DNA from: Mesorhizobium japonicum MAFF 303099
Lineage (GTDB): Bacteria; Pseudomonadota; Alphaproteobacteria; Rhizobiales; Rhizobiaceae
Assembly: GCF_000009625.1 (NCBI RefSeq)
Contig: NC_002678.2
Coordinates: 6,972,072-7,036,071, forward strand
Reading direction: 5' to 3'
Length of the DNA: 64,000 nucleotides
The notes under the pieces are model-generated. The model saw only the letters and a program-made list of their open reading frames with translations. It was not told the origin of the DNA and did no database searches. The translations under genes were made by a program, and so were the position numbers. Below, piece by piece: positions 60,774 through 64,000 of the stretch; the stretch's first letter is position 1; each line of letters starts with the position of its first letter.

Positions 60774-62209
60774 GAAAAAGTCTCCGTCGCGGGAAAGAGG
60801 CAGCCAGGGTTCATCAGCCCGCCCGGATCGAGCGCATCTTTGAGCGTGCTGACGAGCCGGCGCTGGACTGCCGACATTCCCGCCCAATAGACACGCTGGC
60901 GGGTGCGTCCGATGCCATGCTCGGCGCTGATCGAGCCGCCGAGGGCGTTGGTGATGTCATACAGGCCGGTGGTGATGGTGGCGCCTCTGGCGCGGGCGTC
61001 GGGATCGGCAAGGTCAAGCGGCGGCAGGACGTTGAAATGGATGTTGCCGTCGCCGGCGTGGCCGTAGGCCTGGGAGATCCAGCCCGGATGCTGCAGTTCG
61101 ATAAACTGGCGGGCCTGGGCGATGAGCGTGGGGATGTCGGAGATGCGCACCGAAAGGTCGGTGCGCACATGGTAGCCGCGCTTGGCCTGGCCCTCGACCA
61201 GCCCCTCGCGAATGCCCCAGAATGCCCTGGCCTGCGCGCCGCTCTCGGCCAGGACGGCGTCGGTGACGATTTCTTCTTCCATTGTATCAGCAAGGAAATT
61301 CATCAGCAGGGCGCGCAAATCGATCTCGGCACTCGATGACAATTCGATCAGCACATGGACTGGCCCGGTGACCGGCGTGACGATGTTCGGGTCGGCGAGG
61401 CGCGCAAGCTCCATGCATTCCGCGCCGATGATCTCGAAGGCGGATATCAGGTCGCAGCATTGACGTCGGGCGCGCCTGAACAGCGATATAGCCGCTTCGA
61501 ATGAGGGCAGCCCCAGATAGGCGGTCTCGACGCGGCCGGGTTTCGGAAAGAGCTTCATCTCGACACCGGTGATGATGCCCAGCGTGCCCTCGGCGCCGAT
61601 GAAGAGCTGCTTCAGATCATAGCCGCGATTGTCTTTGCGCAGGCCGGAAAAGCCGTTCCACAATTCGCCGTCCGGCAGCACCGCTTCCAGGCCGACGATG
61701 AGGTCGCGGGCCATGCCGTAGCGCAGCACGTTGACGCCGCCGGCATTGCTGGCGGCGTTGCCGCCGATCTGGCAGCTGCCTTGCGCGCCGAGCGCCAGCG
61801 GAAACAGGCAGTCCCGCTCGTCAGCGGCATCCTTGATGTGCTGCAGGATGCAGCCGGCATCGGCCTGCAGGATGAAATTGTCGGCGTCGACGGAGCGGAT
61901 CCTGTTCAGCCGCTCCAGGCTGATCACCACCGCGCCTCCGGCTGTGCCGATGTCGATCGCACCTGCCACAAGTCCGGTGTTGCCGCCTTGCGGGATCATC
62001 GCCAGCCCTAGCGTGCCGCACAGCCGGACCGCGGCCTGAACCTCGGCGACCGACGCGGGCTTCAGCACGGCAAGCGCGCCGCCATGATGATCGCCAGACC
62101 AGTCCACGAGGTATTTCGCCATGTCGGCCGTATCGGCAGCCACGCCGCTCTGCCCCAGCACATGCTCAAGGGCGGCGAGAACGTCAGGCGAGATGCCGTG
62201 GATGGTCAT
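60770..62209 (-). CDS. FAD-linked oxidase (D-2-hydroxyacid dehydrogenase-like)
   Basis: 479 residues. The FAD-binding 4 domain (AVLKPASVAEVQAAVRLCGT, MIPQGGNTGLVAGAIDI, SCQIGGNAASNAGG) and FAD-oxidase C domain (GHAGDGNIHFNVLPPLDLA, SAEHGIGRTRQ) are complete. The family includes D-2-hydroxyglutarate and D-lactate dehydrogenases. It probably oxidises the 2-hydroxy acid imported or made through the operon. ATG 62209 is chosen; an upstream ATG (62254) would lie in the operator. Confidence 0.9.
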   Translation of the reverse strand: MTIHGISPDVLAALEHVLGQSGVAADTADMAKYLVDWSGDHHGGALAVLKPASVAEVQAAVRLCGTLGLAMIPQGGNTGLVAGAIDIGTAGGAVVISLERLNRIRSVDADNFILQADAGCILQHIKDAADERDCLFPLALGAQGSCQIGGNAASNAGGVNVLRYGMARDLIVGLEAVLPDGELWNGFSGLRKDNRGYDLKQLFIGAEGTLGIITGVEMKLFPKPGRVETAYLGLPSFEAAISLFRRARRQCCDLISAFEIIGAECMELARLADPNIVTPVTGPVHVLIELSSSAEIDLRALLMNFLADTMEEEIVTDAVLAESGAQARAFWGIREGLVEGQAKRGYHVRTDLSVRISDIPTLIAQARQFIELQHPGWISQAYGHAGDGNIHFNVLPPLDLADPDARARGATITTGLYDITNALGGSISAEHGIGRTRQRVYWAGMSAVQRRLVSTLKDALDPGGLMNPGCLFPATETFS

Positions 62210-62234
62210 TGTCGGGTCGGCGCTGATGTTGTGG

Positions 62235-62248
62235 TGTATGGTTATACA
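62235..62248. promoter_or_regulatory. candidate GntR/FadR-type operator
   Basis: TGTAT-GGTT-ATACA, an inverted repeat with 5-bp arms, starts 26 bp upstream of the FAD-oxidase ATG. Size and arms fit FadR-family operators. It likely gives autoregulation of the operon by the encoded regulator. Confidence 0.5.
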
Positions 62249-62472
62249 TATCATCCTACAACTGGAACTGTGTCAACAGCAGCAGGCCGAACGTCCGTGG
62301 ACAAGTCACCTGCCGGCGCGTTGGGAATGAGGCGTTAGCCGGGAGGCAAAAGAGGCGAAACGGCTGGCCGGAAGCCGGCAAGGCCCGCACGGATGGCGAT
62401 CACTCACCCTGAAATCAAAGCGGGAAGGTTTTATTCGAGAGGTAGGGCCAATCAGCTCAGGACTGGCGCGCC

Positions 62473-63777
62473 TCAGAGATACTGGGCGACCTTCTTGCCG
62501 ACGGTTAGGAAGCGCAAGGGATCGATCGCTTCGCCATTGTGGCGCACTTCATAGTGCAGATGCGGGCCGGTCGAGCGGCCGCTGCTGCCGGTCTTGCCGA
62601 TGATGGCGCCGGCGTCCAGCTTTTCGCCCACGGTCACGTCGATTTCGCTGAGATGCCCGTAGCGGGTCGCAAAGCCATTGCCGTGGTCGACCTCCACCAT
62701 GCGGCCATAGCCGCCGTTCCAGCCGGCCTTGGTGACGATGCCGGGCGCCGTGACCTTAGCCGCCATGCCGATGGGCGCCCTGAAATCCATGCCCGAATGC
62801 AGTGCCGCAGTGCCGAGGATGGGATCGGTCCGCACGCCGAACGGGCTGGTGACGGAGTGGCCGGGGGCGGGATTGGAAAGCGGCAGCTGGCGCGCTTCCT
62901 TCTTCAACTGGTCGAGCGTATCCAGGGCTTCGTCCAGCTCCTTGACCTTGCTGTCGAAGATCATCGAACTGTCGAGTGGGATCAGCGGGCCGCCGACATC
63001 GCTTTCGTTCTTGCCGAAATCGCTGTCGACCGGCAGTCCGGCCGCCTGCAGCGCCTGCTGGATGGCATCGGCGCTCTTGTAGGCATTGTCAGCAAGCGTG
63101 CTGATGCGGGTGAGTTGTTCGTTCTCGATGGATTTCAGCGACTGGTTGATCGAGACGAACAGCTTGTCGGCACGATCCGCGGCTGAATCGCTGGGCAGCG
63201 GATCGGTGCGGGTCGACCACAGGGAGAACGGCCTGGTATCGGCAGCACCCAGGTCGGCACCCAGGCTCGCGACCGCATAATTCTGCGCGGGCTGGCTGAT
63301 GTTGCCGGTCACCTCGGCGTGCTTGTCCGGTTTGACGGCCGCAGCCGGATCCTCGGCGGGCGCTGCTCCCACCTCGTTCTCGGCGCGCTCGAGCAGCGGT
63401 CCGAGGCGGCCGTGGCGCTGGCTGAGCTGCGTCTGGCGTTCAATCAGTTCGCTGACCTTGTTCTCCATCAATTGCTGGTCGAGCAACTGGCGGCTGGTGA
63501 TGCGGTCGACCTGGGCGCGAAGCGCCGAGATGCGGTCTTCGTAGGCCTGCTGCATGCGCGCCTGGCGTGCGGTGGTGGCGCCGATCAGGTCGTCGCGCAG
63601 CACGAGATAGGAGGTGGCCAGGAGGTAGCCGATGGCGATGGCGGCGAGTGCTGAGCCGATGAATGCCGCGAGCCAGGGCCGGATCGTGAAATGCCTGATC
63701 TCGTTGCCGCGGGCGATGATGACCGTGTGGGGTTCCTTGCGCCTGCCGAAGACTGCGGACTGACCGGTTGCGTTCAC
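62473..63777 (-). CDS. M23 metallopeptidase, membrane-anchored with coiled coil
   Basis: 434 residues. One N-terminal membrane anchor (AAFIGSALAAIAIGYLLATS), a long coiled coil (EDRISALRAQVDRITSRQLL) and a C-terminal M23 domain with HSGMDFRAP (His, Asp) and HLHYEVR (HxH) intact. Such proteins cut or regulate peptidoglycan cross-links at the division or growth zone in Rhizobiales; RgsM is a known relative by architecture. GTG start at 63777. No neighbour is visible upstream. Confidence 0.9.
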   Translation of the reverse strand: MNATGQSAVFGRRKEPHTVIIARGNEIRHFTIRPWLAAFIGSALAAIAIGYLLATSYLVLRDDLIGATTARQARMQQAYEDRISALRAQVDRITSRQLLDQQLMENKVSELIERQTQLSQRHGRLGPLLERAENEVGAAPAEDPAAAVKPDKHAEVTGNISQPAQNYAVASLGADLGAADTRPFSLWSTRTDPLPSDSAADRADKLFVSINQSLKSIENEQLTRISTLADNAYKSADAIQQALQAAGLPVDSDFGKNESDVGGPLIPLDSSMIFDSKVKELDEALDTLDQLKKEARQLPLSNPAPGHSVTSPFGVRTDPILGTAALHSGMDFRAPIGMAAKVTAPGIVTKAGWNGGYGRMVEVDHGNGFATRYGHLSEIDVTVGEKLDAGAIIGKTGSSGRSTGPHLHYEVRHNGEAIDPLRFLTVGKKVAQYL

Positions 63778-64000
63778 GGGACCAAGCTTTCGTTTACGAC
63801 ACCACGACAGCCTGATTACACATTATTAGGGTTAACAAAGGCTTGCCGCACCGATCGCCCGGCGCCGACTGCACGCGACGCGCGCAGAGGATTGCATGAA
63901 AACGGCCGAGGGCGTGGCCATAATGCCGTGAAATCATTGGCGATGAGCGCCAATCTGCTGCCAGCAGAGCGGCCCGTCGGTCGCGGATCAGGGTGTAGGG
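63778..64000. other. intergenic window end
   Basis: 223 bp upstream of the M23 gene. It should hold the promoter of that gene on the minus strand. I see no further gene. Confidence 0.4.

Overview
The window looks like a chromosomal segment of a high-GC alphaproteobacterium of the Rhizobiales, most like Mesorhizobium. The basis is codon use, gene families (sugar ABC transporters, ROK and FadR-type regulators, an ectoine-hydrolase-like M24 protein, a rhizobial M23 envelope peptidase) and the small phage proteins. No species-level call can be made from the sequence alone.

Host left flank (1-3461): the end of a sugar ABC transporter ATPase gene, a FucU/RbsD-type mutarotase and a ribokinase form the tail of a sugar-uptake operon. 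They are followed by a dispersed intergenic repeat, a secreted cysteine-rich repeat protein, tRNA-Asp(GTC) on the minus strand and tRNA-Val(TAC) on the plus strand.

Prophage (3414-48699, about 45.3 kb including both att copies): a complete-looking HK97-type temperate siphophage is integrated in the 3' part of tRNA-Val. A 48-bp exact repeat marks attL (3414-3461) and attR (48652-48699). Regions in order: integrase and excisionase with small leftward genes (3560-5532); an S24-type repressor and divergent Cro-like gene with shared operator half-sites (5581-7018); a tightly overlapped early operon with a CII-like regulator, HNH nuclease, N6-adenine and C5-cytosine methyltransferases, a replication initiator with internal iterons, and a NusG-like factor (7015-15832); HNH and terminase genes, portal, ClpP-type protease and capsid (15945-22229); connectors, tail tube, frameshifted tail chaperones, tape measure, tail tip hub and an SGNH-hydrolase tail fibre (22315-36716); and lysis genes with a nested spanin pair (37810-39520). 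The right end is cargo (39521-48497): an AT-richer serotype-conversion-like cassette (epimerase, polytopic GtrC-like protein, methyltransferase, GtrA, GtrB), a lipoprotein, a field of tandem hairpins, an ArsR-type regulator, zinc-ribbon proteins and unknown genes. Several minus-strand insertions in otherwise rightward operons look like morons.

Host right flank (48700-64000): small unknown genes and inorganic pyrophosphatase come first. Next is a leftward ribose-type sugar ABC operon with an SDR dehydrogenase and a ROK repressor, then a divergent DoeA-like M24 protein. A leftward operon follows, encoding an FAD-linked oxidase, a FadR-type regulator, a VOC protein and an NMT1-type ABC transporter. 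The last gene is an M23 envelope peptidase.

The parts most worth a second look are the iteron array inside the replication initiator gene, the phage NusG paralogue, the cytosine methyltransferase with eight internal repeats, the paired palindromes upstream of the CII-like gene, the tandem hairpin modules at 45393-46018, and the surface-modification cassette carried by a phage whose tail fibre has its own hydrolase domain.
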